Source: Flavobacteriaceae bacterium
GTDB taxonomy: Bacteria; Bacteroidota; Bacteroidia; Flavobacteriales; Flavobacteriaceae
Reading direction: 5' to 3'
NCBI GenBank assembly: GCA_013373385.1
Contig: JABXHX010000011.1
Coordinates: forward strand, 1-64,000
DNA: 64,000 bases
In this document: in pieces, positions 33,832-42,808 of the stretch
How positions within the stretch are numbered: position 1 is the stretch's first letter
How the letters are laid out: every line of letters starts with the position of its first letter
Program-made: the position numbers and the translations under genes
The notes under the pieces: model-generated
Told to the model about the DNA's origin: nothing
What the model saw: the letters and a program-made list of their open reading frames with translations, nothing else
Database searches by the model: none

Positions 33832-35307
33832 ATGGAATATGGCTTTCTCTCGGTAATTCCGCCTATAGTTGCAATTGTTTTAGCATTAAGAACAAAACAA
33901 GTGTATATAGCATTGTTGTTTGGAATCTGGTTTTCTTGGTTAATTATAAAAGGATGGAACCCACTAGATGGAACCATTGCTATGATTGAAGGAATGATTG
34001 ATGTTTTTCAAGATAAAGGAAGTACTAGAACCATAATTTTTAGCGCCTTAGTTGGAGCCTTACTAATTTTTATTCAATTTTCAAGAGGTGTAGAAGGATT
34101 TATTAATGTGTTGAATAAGAAGCTAGAGAAATATGAAAATAAAAAATCTGGTTATAGTAGAGTAATGGTACAGATTTTAGCAACATTTACAGGGTTGTTA
34201 TTGTTTGTAGAAACAAGTATTAGTTCATTAACAGTTGGTACCTTATATAGGCCTGTGTTTGATAAATTAAGAATACCAAGAGAAAAACTAGCCTATATTG
34301 CAGACTCTAGTTCTGCCCCATCCTCTATATTAATTCCTTTTAATGCTTGGGGAGCGTTTATCATGGGACTATTATTAACACAAGGAATTGATAAACCTTT
34401 TTCGGTAATGATTTCTTCCATCAAATATAATTTTTATCCATTGTTAGCAATTGCTTTGGTATTTATTGTAATTCTAACGAAGAAAGATTGGGGAGCGATG
34501 AGAAAGGCCGAGAAAAGAACCAAAGAAACAGGGTTGTTGATGAACGAAGGTTCTAAACCAATGGTATCTGATGCGGTCACAGCTTTTCCTCCTAAAGAAG
34601 GAATCCAAGCCAAAGCTTACAATATGATTGTGCCATTATTGGTAATGGTTTGTATGATGCCAATCAATTTAATGTATACAGGTTGGAGTAGCGTAAAAGA
34701 ATCGAGTTCTTTCTTAGATCATGCATCACAAGCAATTGGGCAAGGTTCTGGATCATCTTCTGTTTTATATGCGGTAATAACATCTCTTTTGGTAGCGATG
34801 ATTATGTATTTTATACAAGGAATTATGAAGCCTAAAGAAGCGGTTGATTTAACGCTAAAAGGAATTGGAGAATTGATGCCTTTGGCCTTATTAATGTTAT
34901 TAGCTTTTGCAATCGGAAACGCTTGTAAAGAATTAGAAACTGGAATTTATGTAGCAAATGCAACTAAAGAATGGTTGTCGCCAGAATTGTTACCTGCGGT
35001 AGTTTTTGTAATTAGCTCATTTATCGCTTTTTCTACAGGAACTTCTTGGGGAACATTTGCTATTATGATGGCGATTTCAATTCCAATGGCAAATATTCAT
35101 GGAGCAGATATTACATTAGTTGTTGCTGCTACGTTGGGAGGAGGAATATTCGGAGACCACTGTTCGCCAATTTCTGATACATCTATTATTTCATCTATGG
35201 CATCTGCTAGTGACCATATAGACCATGTAAAAACACAATTACCTTATGCTATGGTAGGAGGAATTGTAACCACTCTATTGTATTTATTGATTGGGTTTAT
35301 TGGATAA
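33832..35307 (+). CDS. Na+/H+ antiporter, NhaC family
   Basis: A 491-residue polytopic membrane protein with about 11 hydrophobic helices. GLLLFVETSISSLTVGTLYRP is the conserved NhaC-family tract, and ADSSSAPSSILIPFNAWGAF and GGGIFGDHCSPISDTSIIS are the ion-path signatures with the conserved Asp and Ser residues. It exchanges sodium for protons across the inner membrane; some relatives act on malate/lactate. A TACCTTTA element lies 20 bases upstream. The 70-residue gene follows closely. Confidence 0.9.
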   Translation: MEYGFLSVIPPIVAIVLALRTKQVYIALLFGIWFSWLIIKGWNPLDGTIAMIEGMIDVFQDKGSTRTIIFSALVGALLIFIQFSRGVEGFINVLNKKLEKYENKKSGYSRVMVQILATFTGLLLFVETSISSLTVGTLYRPVFDKLRIPREKLAYIADSSSAPSSILIPFNAWGAFIMGLLLTQGIDKPFSVMISSIKYNFYPLLAIALVFIVILTKKDWGAMRKAEKRTKETGLLMNEGSKPMVSDAVTAFPPKEGIQAKAYNMIVPLLVMVCMMPINLMYTGWSSVKESSSFLDHASQAIGQGSGSSSVLYAVITSLLVAMIMYFIQGIMKPKEAVDLTLKGIGELMPLALLMLLAFAIGNACKELETGIYVANATKEWLSPELLPAVVFVISSFIAFSTGTSWGTFAIMMAISIPMANIHGADITLVVAATLGGGIFGDHCSPISDTSIISSMASASDHIDHVKTQLPYAMVGGIVTTLLYLLIGFIG

Positions 35308-35312
35308 ATATT

Positions 35313-35525
35313 ATGGATATTTTTAATTTATTAATTGGATTATCTCTAAGCGTGTTGGGTTCTTATTATTTATACTATCTCTACACAAATAGGAGTAATA
35401 ATAAAAGAGAAGAAAACTTTAAATACAGTTTGATGCATTATGATATAAAAATAGCAGGGACAGTAATTGTTTTTATTATGATAGGAGTTATAACGATTTA
35501 TAGAGAAATAAAAATGCTTTTCTAG
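35313..35525 (+). CDS. Small two-helix membrane protein
   Basis: A 70-residue protein starting five bases after the NhaC stop and therefore almost certainly cotranscribed. Helix one is about residues 4-24 (LLIGLSLSVLGSYYLYYLYT), a basic loop with NNKREEN follows, and helix two is about 47-66 (IAGTVIVFIMIGVITIYREI). I recognise no family. Tight coupling suggests an accessory of the antiporter. Confidence 0.7.
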   Translation: MDIFNLLIGLSLSVLGSYYLYYLYTNRSNNKREENFKYSLMHYDIKIAGTVIVFIMIGVITIYREIKMLF

Positions 35526-35917
35526 TTTAATAATATCCCACGCTTATTTAATTGTGGAATCATACGCAACGCACCTTCTTTAATGGTATTTTGCTTAAAT
35601 AAAAAGGTTTTATCTAGCAAAGTGTTTCCTTCAAAGAAACTCACTTGAAAACGATTATTCAGTTTAAACAATTCAGGCTGAATAAACTCAACTTTAGCAA
35701 AAGAATTCGCCGGAAGTTTGTCTATTTTTTTACGTAACAACGAAGTCGTTTTTGTTTCAGAAAATCCTTGAGAAACTATTACAACCATTTCTAAATCAAT
35801 AGCTTTTTTGTTGATGATATAAATGTTCCAATCGTCTGTTTTATAAATATCATTGTATTCATAAACTACCGCCATTTCTACATCGGTAACTTCAGGAATT
35901 TGAATGTCTTTTTTCAA
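35522..35917 (-). CDS. Conserved flavobacterial hypothetical protein
   Basis: A 131-residue cytosolic protein of mixed alpha/beta character with no signal peptide or membrane segment. PEVTDVEMAVVYEYNDIYK opens it and the C terminus is IPQLNKRGILLN. Similar proteins occur downstream of pheS in Flavobacteriia and are sometimes given pheS-like names by copy error; I would not adopt that name. It starts three bases downstream of the secreted 189-residue gene on the same strand, with pheS upstream of that. Confidence 0.7.
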   Translation of the reverse strand: MKKDIQIPEVTDVEMAVVYEYNDIYKTDDWNIYIINKKAIDLEMVVIVSQGFSETKTTSLLRKKIDKLPANSFAKVEFIQPELFKLNNRFQVSFFEGNTLLDKTFLFKQNTIKEGALRMIPQLNKRGILLN

Positions 35918-35920
35918 AAT

Positions 35921-36490
35921 CTAATTACTTTTTTTAGCAGAGCTTAGTGAGTAGTATGTTCTGTATTTTTTACAGTTTAAAGCCAAATAATGATTTAAAT
36001 TTTTCATTACAGCTCCAGGAGAAGAGAAAGTTTTTAAAAGTTTCTTTTGATTTTTTTTTAGTAAAGGAATCACAATACGATTAATATCTTTTTCAGAAAC
36101 ATTATTTAAAGGCTTCAATTTTTTACAAATTTGATTTCCAATACCTATAATGACGGGTTGAAATTTTTGGTTTTTATCAATGAAACTCTCCATTAATAAG
36201 ATATTATAAGTATCGCAAGAAGAAGCTAATTTTAAATTAATTTTTGACCAATAAGCTTCATTTATATTCCCTTTTTTATCAGCAATATTTGTTGCTATTT
36301 TGATTAAAGATGGGTCTTTTGTTAAAATTTTTAGAGTACATTTTTTTAAAACCTCTCTTAATGTTCCACTTTCCTTTTCTATACAAGAACATAAGGAGTT
36401 TGAAAAATTAGTAATTTGTTTTTTTTCGCTTTGTGAAAACACAGAAAACAAACAAAAAAGCAAACAGAAAGTAGTAATCTTTTTTTTCAT
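35921..36490 (-). CDS. Secreted Cys-containing hypothetical protein
   Basis: A 189-residue exported protein with signal peptide MKKKITTFCLLFCLFSVFS. The mature chain has Cys pairs (LCSCIEK near 33-39, KKCTL near 50) and later single Cys residues, and it is rich in Lys and helix-favouring residues. Proteins with a CxC-Ile-Glu start and later KC occur widely in Flavobacteriia without a known function. It lies one base downstream of pheS, so the three genes probably form one leftward transcript. Confidence 0.65.
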   Translation of the reverse strand: MKKKITTFCLLFCLFSVFSQSEKKQITNFSNSLCSCIEKESGTLREVLKKCTLKILTKDPSLIKIATNIADKKGNINEAYWSKINLKLASSCDTYNILLMESFIDKNQKFQPVIIGIGNQICKKLKPLNNVSEKDINRIVIPLLKKNQKKLLKTFSSPGAVMKNLNHYLALNCKKYRTYYSLSSAKKSN

Positions 36491-36491
36491 C

Positions 36492-37511
36492 TTAAAGCAC
36501 CGACTTAAACTGCTCTAAGAAACGTTTGTCGTTTTCGTAGAACATACGAATATCTGGAATCTGATATAACAACATAGCAATACGCTCAATACCCATTCCG
36601 AATGCATATCCAGAATACTTTGTAGGATCAATATTAGCGTTTTTCAACACATTAGAATCTACCATTCCACAGCCCATAATTTCTAACCAACCAGTTCCTT
36701 TGGTAATTCTGTAATCGGTTTCAGTTTCTAATCCCCAATAAATATCTACCTCTGCGCTTGGCTCAGTAAATGGGAAATATGATGGACGTAAACGAATCTT
36801 AGATTTTCCAAACATCTCTTTTGTAAAGTACAATAAGGTTTGTTTTAAATCAGCAAAAGAAACATCAGTATCAATGTATAATCCTTCTACTTGATGGAAA
36901 ATACAGTGAGCTCTAGCAGAAATATCTTCATTACGGAAAACACGTCCAGGAGAAATGGTTCTAATAGGCGGTTGATTTTCCTCCATATAACGAACTTGTA
37001 CAGAAGAAGTATGTGTTCTTAATAAAGTATCAGGATTTTTCTCAATAAAGAACGTATCCTGCATATCTCTTGCCGGATGATATTCTGGTAAATTTAATGC
37101 TGTAAAGTTGTGCCAGTCATCTTCAATTTCTGGACCTTCAGAAACAGTAAAACCAATTCTGTTAAAAACTTCAATAATTTGATTTTTTACAATTGATATT
37201 GGATGACGAGACCCTAATTCAATAGGTTCAGGTGGTCTTGTTAAATCTCCATAAACACCTTTATCTTCAACAGTATTTTCAATAGCATCGCTTAAAGTAG
37301 TTACTTTTTCTTCTGCAGCTTTCTTTAAATTATTCAACGCTTGCCCGAAATCTTTTCTTAACTCAGCATCAACATTTTTAAATTCTGCAAACAACCCTTT
37401 TAATAAGCCTTTACTACCTAAATATTTTATTCGAAACGACTCAACTTCTTCTTTAGAAGTAGCTTGAAACGCTTTAACATCACCAATCAGTTCTTTTACT
37501 TTATCTAACAT
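36492..37511 (-). CDS. pheS: Phenylalanyl-tRNA synthetase alpha subunit
   Basis: Catalytic subunit of the alpha2beta2 class II synthetase that charges tRNA-Phe. From ATG 37511 it has 339 residues with an N-terminal coiled coil (about 1-85), then class II motif 2 in ARAHCIFHQVEGLYID and motif 3 in GYAFGMGIERIAMLLYQ. The frame extends five codons upstream to a TTG, but ATG 37511 follows GGAAAAG and is preferred. The beta subunit pheT is not in this window. It leads a leftward group with two small genes and is divergent from gdhA. Confidence 0.95.
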   Translation of the reverse strand: MLDKVKELIGDVKAFQATSKEEVESFRIKYLGSKGLLKGLFAEFKNVDAELRKDFGQALNNLKKAAEEKVTTLSDAIENTVEDKGVYGDLTRPPEPIELGSRHPISIVKNQIIEVFNRIGFTVSEGPEIEDDWHNFTALNLPEYHPARDMQDTFFIEKNPDTLLRTHTSSVQVRYMEENQPPIRTISPGRVFRNEDISARAHCIFHQVEGLYIDTDVSFADLKQTLLYFTKEMFGKSKIRLRPSYFPFTEPSAEVDIYWGLETETDYRITKGTGWLEIMGCGMVDSNVLKNANIDPTKYSGYAFGMGIERIAMLLYQIPDIRMFYENDKRFLEQFKSVL

Positions 37512-37537
37512 CTTAATCTTTTCCAATAATTAGGTTG

Positions 37538-37545
37538 CAAATTTA
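37538..37545 (-). promoter_or_regulatory. -7 element of pheS
   Basis: Read on the minus strand it is TAAATTTG, a match to TAnnTTTG, 26 bases upstream of the ATG at 37511. Confidence 0.55.
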
Positions 37546-37603
37546 TGATTTTTATATCAAACAATTAGTAGGATTTCTAAAGAGTTCATACCTAGTAAAT
37601 TCT

Positions 37604-37644
37604 AGTTTACGAAATCGATTGAGAAAGTTTCGTAAATCGATGAA
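37604..37644. repeat. Two-copy palindromic repeat between pheS and gdhA
   Basis: Two 19-base copies start at 37604 and 37626, spaced 22 bases, about two helical turns, and match at 14 of 19 positions. Within them TTTACGAAA (37606-37614) and TTTCGTAAA (37628-37636) are inverted, each followed by TCGAT. Such an arrangement suggests a paired operator for the divergent pheS or gdhA promoter. No known regulator motif fits. Confidence 0.45.
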
Positions 37645-37684
37645 ATTATCGACTATTTTTAAAATTAAACATTTGGAAATTAGT

Positions 37685-37692
37685 TATATTTG
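37685..37692 (+). promoter_or_regulatory. -7 element of gdhA
   Basis: TATATTTG matches TAnnTTTG and lies 46 bases upstream of the gdhA start. The intervening leader is AT-rich and unstructured. Confidence 0.55.
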
Positions 37693-37738
37693 CGCCATTA
37701 AATTTAAATTCACAAACACTAATACATAGATTTAAATT

Positions 37739-39082
37739 ATGGAATCTAAAATAAATGCATTTATGGATTACGTTCAGCAACGTGATTCTAATGAACCAGA
37801 ATTTTTACAAGCTGTTCACGAAGTGGCAGAAACTGTAATTCCATTTATTGAAAACAATCCTAAATATCAAGGAAAAAAATTGTTAGAAAGAATGGTTGAA
37901 CCTGAAAGAGTAATTACTTTTAGAGTTCCTTGGGTAGATGACAACGGAGAAACTCAGGTTAACAGAGGTTATAGAGTTGAGTTTAATTCTGCAATTGGTC
38001 CTTACAAAGGAGGATTGCGTTTTCACCCATCTGTAAACTTATCAATTTTAAAGTTCTTAGGATTTGAACAAGTATTCAAAAACTCATTAACTACTTTACC
38101 AATGGGTGGAGGAAAAGGAGGTTCTGATTTCAACCCTAAAGGAAAATCTGATAGAGAAGTTATGGCGTTCTGTCAAGCTTTTATGTCTGAATTATTCCGT
38201 CATATTGGAGCTAATACAGATGTTCCTGCAGGAGACATTGGTGTTGGAGGAAGAGAAATCGGATTTATGTTCGGTCAATATAAAAAATTACGCAACGAGT
38301 TTGTTGGCGTATTAACAGGAAAAGGATCTGCTTGGGGTGGTTCTTTAATTAGGCCAGAAGCAACAGGATACGGAGATGTGTATTTTGCACAAAACATGTT
38401 GCAAACAAAAGGAGATTCTTTTGAAGGAAAAACAGTAGTTGTTTCTGGATCAGGAAACGTTGCGCAATATGCTACAGAAAAAGCAACAGAATTAGGAGCT
38501 AAAGTAGTTACGATGTCAGATTCTTCTGGATATATTTATGATGCAGACGGAATTGATGCTGAGAAATTAGCATACGTTATGGAAATTAAAAATGTTCGTA
38601 GAGGAAGAATTCACGAATATGTAGAAAAATATCCTAATGCAAAATTCTTTGCAGGAGAAAGACCATGGTCTGTTAAAGCAGATGTTGCTTTACCTTGTGC
38701 AACTCAAAATGAGTTAAACGGAGAAGAAGCTAAAACATTAGTAGCTAACGGATGTATCTGTGTTGCAGAAGGAGCGAATATGCCTTCTACTCCAGAAGCA
38801 ATTGAAGTATTCCAAAAGGCAAAAATATTATTTGCCCCAGGAAAAGCATCTAATGCAGGTGGTGTAGCAACTTCAGGTTTAGAAATGTCTCAAAACTCTT
38901 TACGTTATAACTGGACAAGAGAAGAGGTTGATGCAAAATTACACCAAATCATGAACGATATTCATGCTTCTTGTATCAAATACGGAACACAAGAAGATGG
39001 TTATGTAGATTACGTAAAAGGAGCAAACGTTGCTGGTTTCGTAAAAGTTGCTGACGCAATGATTGATCAAGGAGTTGTTTAA
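37739..39082 (+). CDS. gdhA: NADP-type glutamate dehydrogenase
   Basis: Reductive amination of 2-oxoglutarate to glutamate, the main route of ammonium assimilation; 447 residues, the length of the hexameric NADP type. PYKGGLRFHPSVNLSILKFL and PMGGGKGGSDFNPKGKSD carry the conserved substrate and catalytic Lys residues. VSGSGNVAQYATEKATELGA is the nucleotide-binding fold. It is monocistronic, with a palindromic repeat and promoter upstream and a strong terminator downstream. Confidence 0.97.
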   Translation: MESKINAFMDYVQQRDSNEPEFLQAVHEVAETVIPFIENNPKYQGKKLLERMVEPERVITFRVPWVDDNGETQVNRGYRVEFNSAIGPYKGGLRFHPSVNLSILKFLGFEQVFKNSLTTLPMGGGKGGSDFNPKGKSDREVMAFCQAFMSELFRHIGANTDVPAGDIGVGGREIGFMFGQYKKLRNEFVGVLTGKGSAWGGSLIRPEATGYGDVYFAQNMLQTKGDSFEGKTVVVSGSGNVAQYATEKATELGAKVVTMSDSSGYIYDADGIDAEKLAYVMEIKNVRRGRIHEYVEKYPNAKFFAGERPWSVKADVALPCATQNELNGEEAKTLVANGCICVAEGANMPSTPEAIEVFQKAKILFAPGKASNAGGVATSGLEMSQNSLRYNWTREEVDAKLHQIMNDIHASCIKYGTQEDGYVDYVKGANVAGFVKVADAMIDQGVV

Positions 39083-39107
39083 TTAAAAACACTCATTATA
39101 TAAAATC

Positions 39108-39139
39108 AAAAGCGCTTCGATTATCGAAGCGCTTTTTTT
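39108..39139 (+). terminator. gdhA terminator
   Basis: AGCGCTTCGA (39111-39120), loop TTA, TCGAAGCGCT (39124-39133), with A residues before and T residues to 39139. Confidence 0.93.
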
Positions 39140-39164
39140 ATTTTTACTACTCAAACTTATAGGA

Positions 39165-40007
39165 ATGATTATTAACAAAAATCAAATTTTAGGGGGAAAA
39201 CATTCGAAACCAATTTTAGTGGATACCTTTTATCAACAAACCAATCAAGCAAAACCGATTCTTATTTTTTGTCATGGATATAAGGGTTTTAAAGATTGGG
39301 GAGCTTGGGACTTAATGGGAAAAACGTTTGCTGAGGCAGGGTTTTTCTTTATAAAATTCAATTTTTCTCACAATGGAGGTACGATTGAGCAACCGATTGA
39401 TTTTCCAGATTTAGAAGCTTTTGGAAATAATAATTATTCCAAAGAATTGGATGATTTAAAAAGCGTAATTGATTGGATTTTTGAAAAAACGGATTATGAA
39501 AATGAATTAAACTTGAATCAAATTTCGCTACTTGGGCATAGTAGAGCAGGCGGAATAGTTTCGATAAAAGCTGAAGAAGATAGAAGAGTTACGAAAGTAA
39601 TAACACTAGCAGGTGTTTGTGATTTTGGAAGTAGAACAGCAACTACAGGAGATTTAGAACAGTGGAAAAAAGATGGAGTAAAGTATGTTGTTAACGGAAG
39701 AACGAAACAACAAATGCCACATTACATTCAGTTTTATGAGGATTTTATTCAAAACGAAGAAAGATTGACAATCAAGAGAGCTGTTGAAAATTTACAGATT
39801 CCACATTTGATAATTCATGGAGATAAAGACACCTCTATTTCTGTTGAAGAAGCCAAAACGCAACATCGTTGGAATCCGAAAAGTGAATTGGCAATAATTG
39901 AAAATGCAGATCATGTGTTTAACACAAAACATCCATGGAAAAAAGAAACATTGTCTAAAGAGTTAAAAGAAGTTGTGCTTAGTTGTATTACCTTTTTAAA
40001 AAATTAA
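39165..40007 (+). CDS. Alpha/beta hydrolase
   Basis: A 280-residue serine hydrolase. The nucleophile elbow GHSRAG puts the Ser at 126, the acid is Asp222 in HGDKDTSI, and the base is His250 in ENADHVFN. The oxyanion region is FCHGYKGFKDWG near 35-46. Family members include dienelactone-hydrolase-like enzymes and peptidases; the substrate is unknown. It lies rightward between gdhA and dinB, 34 bases before dinB, but dinB has its own promoter. Confidence 0.85.
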   Translation: MIINKNQILGGKHSKPILVDTFYQQTNQAKPILIFCHGYKGFKDWGAWDLMGKTFAEAGFFFIKFNFSHNGGTIEQPIDFPDLEAFGNNNYSKELDDLKSVIDWIFEKTDYENELNLNQISLLGHSRAGGIVSIKAEEDRRVTKVITLAGVCDFGSRTATTGDLEQWKKDGVKYVVNGRTKQQMPHYIQFYEDFIQNEERLTIKRAVENLQIPHLIIHGDKDTSISVEEAKTQHRWNPKSELAIIENADHVFNTKHPWKKETLSKELKEVVLSCITFLKN

Positions 40008-40029
40008 CAAAGTTTAAATACCGTTTATT

Positions 40030-40037
40030 TATTTTTG
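40030..40037 (+). promoter_or_regulatory. -7 element of dinB, apparently leaderless
   Basis: TATTTTTG matches TAnnTTTG and ends four bases before the dinB ATG, so the message should begin at or next to the start codon. Confidence 0.55.
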
Positions 40038-40041
40038 AAAG

Positions 40042-41124
40042 ATGGAACTTAAACCTCCTTTTAGAAAGATTATTCATGTTGATATGGATGCGTTTTATGC
40101 ATCTGTAGAGCAATTAGATAATCCAGACTTAAGAGGAAAACCATTAGCAGTTGGTGGTAATGAAATACGCGGTGTAGTTTCTGCTGCAAGTTATGAAGCA
40201 AGAAAATTTGGAGTACGTTCTGCAATGAGTGGTGTATTAGCCAAACAGAAATGTCCGCATTTACTATTTGTGCCACCAAGATTTTATAGATACAAAGAAA
40301 TTTCATCAAAAATTAGAGCAATTTTTTACGAGTATACAGATTTGGTAGAGCCGCTTTCTTTAGACGAAGCCTATTTAGATGTTACTGAAAATAAAAAAGG
40401 AAATCCTTCTGCGAGCTTAATTGCAACAGAAATTAGACAACGCATTTGGGATGATTTAGAGCTAAGAGCTTCGGCAGGAATATCTATCAATAAATTTATA
40501 GCCAAAGTAGCATCCGATATTAATAAACCAAATGGGCAAAAAACAATCAATCCAGAAGAGGTTGTTTCTTTTTTAGAAGAATTACCAATCAATAAGTTTT
40601 TCGGAATTGGAAAAGTTACAGCTGCAAAAATGCATAATCATGGAATTTTTAAAGGAATAGACTTAAAAAAATGGACAAAAGAAGCACTAGAAGAAACCTT
40701 TGGTAAATCTGGAGTGCAATATTACCAAATAGTAAGAGGCATACATAATAGTTCAGTAAAACCAAATAGAATTAGAAAATCAATTGCTGCTGAACGAACT
40801 TTTATAGAAAACATTTCTTCAGAGGTCTTTATGCTAGAAAGACTAGAAAAAATTGCAACAGAATTAGAAAATCGAATGATAAAGTCGAATACCAAAGGGA
40901 AAACAATTACTTTAAAAATAAAGTATAGCGATTTTACACAGCAAACTAGAAGCAAAACAGCTGATTTTTTTATGCAAAAAAAGAATGAGTTTTTCCTGCT
41001 AGTAAAAGAATTATTATACCAAGAAAAATTAAACAACTCCGTTCGTTTATTGGGTATTTCTTTTAGTAATTTAGACACAGAAAAAAAAGAACCTGTATTG
41101 GTCCAGTTAAAATTCGATTTTTGA
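40042..41124 (+). CDS. dinB: DNA polymerase IV (Y family)
   Basis: Translesion polymerase that copies past minor-groove lesions. It has 360 residues. HVDMDAFYASVEQ contains the metal-binding Asp14 and the steric-gate Phe18; the second site is Asp108-Glu109 in PLSLDEAYLDV. The C-terminal little-finger domain is present, ending in VLVQLKFDF, which could be the clamp-binding motif. Two genes follow without gaps (GNAT, then an FAD oxidase). No LexA box is recognised. Confidence 0.96.
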   Translation: MELKPPFRKIIHVDMDAFYASVEQLDNPDLRGKPLAVGGNEIRGVVSAASYEARKFGVRSAMSGVLAKQKCPHLLFVPPRFYRYKEISSKIRAIFYEYTDLVEPLSLDEAYLDVTENKKGNPSASLIATEIRQRIWDDLELRASAGISINKFIAKVASDINKPNGQKTINPEEVVSFLEELPINKFFGIGKVTAAKMHNHGIFKGIDLKKWTKEALEETFGKSGVQYYQIVRGIHNSSVKPNRIRKSIAAERTFIENISSEVFMLERLEKIATELENRMIKSNTKGKTITLKIKYSDFTQQTRSKTADFFMQKKNEFFLLVKELLYQEKLNNSVRLLGISFSNLDTEKKEPVLVQLKFDF

Positions 41125-41573
41125 TGATAAGAATAGTACGAACAAACTCAGAAAACCAAGATTTTATCAATTTGGTAAAAGAGCTAGATGTTTACTTAAA
41201 GATAGTAGATGGAGAAGACCATGACTTTTACAATCAGTACAATCATATAGATGTATTACAACATGCAGTGGTTGTTTATCATAATAATATTCCAGTAGGA
41301 TGTGGAGCCATAAAACCATTTGATGCAAGTTCTATGGAAGTAAAAAGAATGTATGTAAAACCGAATTATAGAGGACGTGGAATTGCACAACAAATTACAG
41401 AAGAGTTAGAAAGTTGGACCAAAGAATCAGGCTATCAATCAACAATTTTAGAAACTGGTAAAAGACAAGCTGATGCGGTGTGTTTTTATCAAAAATGTAA
41501 GTATCAAGTCATTCCAAATTATGGTCAATACAAAGGAATAACAAACTCAGTATGTTTTAAAAAAGAATTGTAA
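41124..41573 (+). CDS. GNAT family N-acetyltransferase
   Basis: A 149-residue acetyltransferase. The acetyl-CoA loop is YRGRGIAQQITEELE (about 80-94), following MYVKPN. The acceptor is not known. The frame opens with TTG at 41121, but the following ATG at 41124 shares its A with the TGA of dinB, the usual one-base coupling, and I prefer it. The FAD oxidase gene starts one base after its stop. Confidence 0.85.
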   Translation: MIRIVRTNSENQDFINLVKELDVYLKIVDGEDHDFYNQYNHIDVLQHAVVVYHNNIPVGCGAIKPFDASSMEVKRMYVKPNYRGRGIAQQITEELESWTKESGYQSTILETGKRQADAVCFYQKCKYQVIPNYGQYKGITNSVCFKKEL

Positions 41574-41574
41574 T

Positions 41575-42681
41575 ATGAATTTAAGTTATTGGGAGCAAAA
41601 AGAATGGTTTGGTAATGTAGATTTCACAATTGTAGGTAGTGGAATTGTTGGGTTAAACTGTGCTTTGGCGTTGAAAGAAAAATATCCAACAACAAAAGTA
41701 TTGGTATTAGAAAAAGGAATGCTGCCTCAAGGAGCAAGTTCTAAAAATGCAGGATTTGCTTGTTTTGGAAGTTTATCTGAATTGATAGATGATTTAAAAT
41801 CACACACCGAAGAAGAAGTTTTTGATTTGGTAAAAAAGCGTTGGGATGGTTTACAGTTGCTACGAAAAAACTTAGGTGATAAAAACATCGATTTTCAAGA
41901 AAATAAAGGGTTTGAACTATTTCAAGATGCGGAATTTTTTAACTATTGTAATTCACAGAGAGCAGCTATAAATAAATTAATCAAACCCATTTTTAATAAA
42001 GACGTTTTTTCTGAATCTGAGAATGTATTTGGGTTTGAAAAAATACAACCCAACTATATTGTCAATCAGTTTGAAGGGCAAATTGATACAGGAAAAATGG
42101 TAGCGGCCTTATTGTTTAAAGTACAGCAATTAGGTGTGAAAATTTTAAATAATTGTACTGTTAAATCTTTTCAAGAAAATAACAATTCTGTAACGATACA
42201 AACCGATCAAACTACATTTAATTCGAACAAATTATTCATAGCCACCAATGGGTTTGCAAAAGAACTGCTACAAGAAGATGTACAACCTGCAAGAGCACAG
42301 GTAATTATTACCAAACCGATTGAAAATTTACACATCAAAGGCTCTTTTCATTTAGATAAAGGCTATTTCTATTTTAGAAACATCAATAATAGGATCTTAT
42401 TTGGCGGTGGAAGAAATCTAGATTTTAAAGGTGAAGAAACCACAGAATTTGGTCAGTCTGAAATTATTCAAGTATCCCTAAAAAGAATATTACAAGAAAC
42501 AATTTTACCAAATAAGCTATTTGAAATAGAGTCGACTTGGAGTGGAATTATGGGTGTAGGAAATCAGAAAAAAGCCATTGTAAAACCAATTTCTATCAAC
42601 GTTTTTTGCGGAGTGCGTTTAGGCGGAATGGGCGTTGCTATTGGCAGTTTGGTAGGTAAAGAATTAGCAGATTTAGTATAG
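41575..42681 (+). CDS. FAD-dependent oxidoreductase, DAO/DadA type
   Basis: A 368-residue flavoenzyme with the ADP-binding FTIVGSGIVGLNCALAL near 17-33, and the C-terminal GGMGVAIGSLVGKELADL of the glycine-oxidase/DadA fold. Relatives oxidise amino acids or amines to imines; the substrate is open. It is third in the dinB transcript, which may simply reflect a compact operon. REP-like sequence follows its stop. Confidence 0.85.
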   Translation: MNLSYWEQKEWFGNVDFTIVGSGIVGLNCALALKEKYPTTKVLVLEKGMLPQGASSKNAGFACFGSLSELIDDLKSHTEEEVFDLVKKRWDGLQLLRKNLGDKNIDFQENKGFELFQDAEFFNYCNSQRAAINKLIKPIFNKDVFSESENVFGFEKIQPNYIVNQFEGQIDTGKMVAALLFKVQQLGVKILNNCTVKSFQENNNSVTIQTDQTTFNSNKLFIATNGFAKELLQEDVQPARAQVIITKPIENLHIKGSFHLDKGYFYFRNINNRILFGGGRNLDFKGEETTEFGQSEIIQVSLKRILQETILPNKLFEIESTWSGIMGVGNQKKAIVKPISINVFCGVRLGGMGVAIGSLVGKELADLV

Positions 42682-42682
42682 T

Positions 42683-42725
42683 GTCAGTTCGAGTGATTTT
42701 GCTTTAGCAAAATAGTATCGAGAAC
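42683..42725. repeat. REP-like palindromic element
   Basis: GTTCGAGTG and the outer CGAGAAC are approximately inverted around a perfect hairpin, ATTTTGC (42696-42702) with GCAAAAT (42707-42713). Similar elements occur in many copies in Flavobacteriaceae genomes; copy number here cannot be judged from one window. A perfect 12-base palindrome CACAAATTTGTG follows at 42763-42774. Confidence 0.4.
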
Positions 42726-42808
42726 AACTGAAACAGCTAGATTTGTTTACCGAAAAGGTAAGCACAAATTTGTGAAACAAATTTACTTGATGTGACAAAA
42801 AACAAAAC

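Noticed and set aside
33633-33977. Minus-strand frame of 114 codons across the PPOX start and NhaC start
   Set aside because: It is antisense to a well-supported NhaC gene, with no signal of its own.
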